Assembly (NCBI GenBank): GCA_030696545.1
Contig: JAUYSA010000036.1
Span: 1 to 7,486 of the forward strand
Reading direction: 5' to 3'
DNA length: 7,486 bases
Source: Hyphomonadaceae bacterium
GTDB lineage: Bacteria > Pseudomonadota > Alphaproteobacteria > Caulobacterales > Hyphomonadaceae
Positions 6,257 through 7,486 of this stretch are shown piece by piece. Below the pieces are notes generated by a model. The model did no database searches. It saw only the letters and a list, made by a program, of their open reading frames with translations, and was not told where the DNA came from. A program made the translations under genes and the position numbers. Positions within the stretch are counted from its first letter, which is position 1; each line of letters starts with the position of its first letter.

Positions 6257-7486
6257 ATGAAGCGCGTGTTGGCCAAACGGATCGACGAGGCACTTAAGGC
6301 TCGTGGTGCAGGGTCGGCATTGGTCGCGGGCAGAACGCTACTTTCGGGAAACGACCTGAGAGATCGTGCCCATATGGTTGCGGCTACGCTTCGGTCGCAG
6401 AATGTGTCTGCTGGTTCCACGATCGGAATTGAGACTGACCGCTCCGCGGAAGCGCTAATCATAATCCTGGGCATCTTGTTCTCGGACTGTGCCTATCTTC
6501 CGATGGACTCCGACATTCCTGTTACGTGGCAACAAGTGTTGCTTACCGCCGGGGGGGCTCGGCTGGTCGTTTCATCTCAAGAAACTATCGGGAGCTACCT
6601 GAACATAGTTTCTCGCGACGAAATATTGTCAGGTTCCCCGTTCCGCGGCGGTGCGAGCACGGCCTCGCATGCCGGGGCACACTTGTCTGAAGGGGGGCCA
6701 TCCGCGCTCGCGTACATTATGGGAACATCGGGTTCCACTGGCGTGCCGAAGGCGGTGCCGGTTCGAGATGACAGCTTGCTCGAGTATTGCGATGCCTTCG
6801 CTCAAAGAGTGGGCGGGCATAGTGCCCTTTCGGGGCTACGCATGGCCTCGGTGACGACCTTATCCGCCGACTTGGGTAATACGATGGTATTTCCCTCATT
6901 GTTGTTCGGGGGGGAACTTCACCTCGTTCCGCGAGACGCTATTCAGGATCCGCAACGACTGGGCGAATACATCCAGAACCATGAGGTGGATGCACTGAAG
7001 ATTGTTCCGACGCACCTTAGGGCGTTGTTGGATGTGGGCGGAGACGTGTTTCCGAAAAAGTTGCTTGTTGTTGGCGGGGAACCCTTTGGGCTTGACCTTC
7101 TACGTCGGCTCGAAGAGCGCGCACCGGGATGCGCAGTCTTTAACCACTACGGGCCAACGGAGACTACAATCGGAGCCGCAATGTATCGCGTGGGAACGTC
7201 CGTAGGTACTGCTGACGAGTTAGAAGCGAGCGGGTGCCAGAGCGTTCCGGTTGGTACTGCATTGGGTGAGACGGCGCTTAGCGTCGTGAACGACCGGCGC
7301 GATGCTGTCGATTTTGGCGTGGTCGGGGAGCTCGCGATCCAAGGAAATTGTGTGTCCGAAGGTTATTTGGGATCGGACGATGCGGCTCGAGTTAATTTCG
7401 CGGAAGGTAATGGCAGTAAGCGCGGGCCGGTTTATTACACAGGGGATCTGGCGAGGATCTGCGCTTCCGGCAACATTGAACTCAAA
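6257..7486 (+). CDS. NRPS adenylation-domain protein, aspartate code, cut by window end
   Basis: An uninterrupted frame of 410 codons runs from the ATG at 6257 off the window. It encodes an AMP-binding adenylation domain, which activates an amino acid with ATP and loads it on a carrier. Motifs: A2-like CAYLPMD (78-84), A3 MGTSGSTGVPKA (155-166), A4 region SADLGNTMVFPSL (203-215), A5 NHYGPTETT (296-304), A6 GELAIQGNCVSEGYL (357-371) and A7 YYTGDLAR (393-400). Aligning to the GrsA PheA pocket gives D205, L206, T209, K248, V271, G273, H297, I305 and G306, i.e. DLTKVGHIG, the published aspartate signature; the tenth position (normally Lys, A10) is off the window. D205 fits an alpha-amino acid substrate. 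The domain starts almost at the N-terminus, so no condensation domain precedes it. An in-frame TGA at 6245 rules out an earlier start; the ribosome site is weak. Whether a PCP or more modules follow is not visible. Confidence 0.93.
   Translation, partial: MKRVLAKRIDEALKARGAGSALVAGRTLLSGNDLRDRAHMVAATLRSQNVSAGSTIGIETDRSAEALIIILGILFSDCAYLPMDSDIPVTWQQVLLTAGGARLVVSSQETIGSYLNIVSRDEILSGSPFRGGASTASHAGAHLSEGGPSALAYIMGTSGSTGVPKAVPVRDDSLLEYCDAFAQRVGGHSALSGLRMASVTTLSADLGNTMVFPSLLFGGELHLVPRDAIQDPQRLGEYIQNHEVDALKIVPTHLRALLDVGGDVFPKKLLVVGGEPFGLDLLRRLEERAPGCAVFNHYGPTETTIGAAMYRVGTSVGTADELEASGCQSVPVGTALGETALSVVNDRRDAVDFGVVGELAIQGNCVSEGYLGSDDAARVNFAEGNGSKRGPVYYTGDLARICASGNIELK

Noticed and set aside
6244..6297. 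Short frame MKVSDEARVGQTDRRGT overlapping the adenylation start, a possible leader peptide
   Set aside because: Out of frame with the gene, no run of regulatory codons and no attenuator stems, so nothing supports a leader role.
6154..6474. Minus-strand open frame of 106 codons
   Set aside because: It overlaps the start of the adenylation gene, whose frame is supported by downstream motifs over 400 codons; no family resemblance.

Overview
The window reads as the insertion-sequence-damaged edge of a nonribosomal peptide synthetase (NRPS) locus in a high-G+C proteobacterium. The two insertion sequences have the look of alphaproteobacterial elements (Caulobacterales, sphingomonads, Rhizobiales); this is inferred from protein style, not from a search. 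The NRPS genes are visibly less G+C-rich than the insertion sequences and use more A/T-ending codons, which suits a horizontally acquired cluster.

Layout. Positions 1-2212 are the right-hand part of an IS66-family element: the last 15 codons of tnpB, an intact tnpC transposase (563 aa), a small DUF3024-like gene whose start overlaps the tnpC stop, and a likely terminal repeat ending near 2212. Directly next to it, 2213-3157 is the 5' part of an IS3-family element on the minus strand. Its orfA carries a nonsense codon and two single-base losses. Its orfB carries a TAG stop, then loses homology exactly where the IS66 end begins, so the IS66 element appears to have jumped into the IS3 copy. Positions 3158-3825 hold no intact gene, but minus-strand fragments in different frames resemble pieces of a PLP-dependent class I/II aminotransferase.

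The NRPS part starts at 3826. On the minus strand a stand-alone condensation-domain protein (5778 to 4309) is followed by a stand-alone peptidyl carrier protein (4245 to 3826). About 480 bp beyond the condensation gene, and divergent from it, an adenylation-domain gene starts at 6257 and runs off the window end with 410 codons visible. Nine specificity-pocket positions of this adenylation domain can be read and spell DLTKVGHIG, the textbook aspartate code.

Inferred function: the adenylation enzyme activates L-aspartate (or a close relative) and loads it on a carrier, probably the discrete PCP or one fused further along its own chain. The discrete condensation protein would then make the amide or ester bond. 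The split into separate C, PCP and A proteins, the substituted HHxxxDG motif (DHxxxDG), a 26-bp near-perfect palindrome just inside the condensation gene, and the decayed aminotransferase-like remnant are the points most worth a second look. No RNA gene, CRISPR array or origin was recognised.
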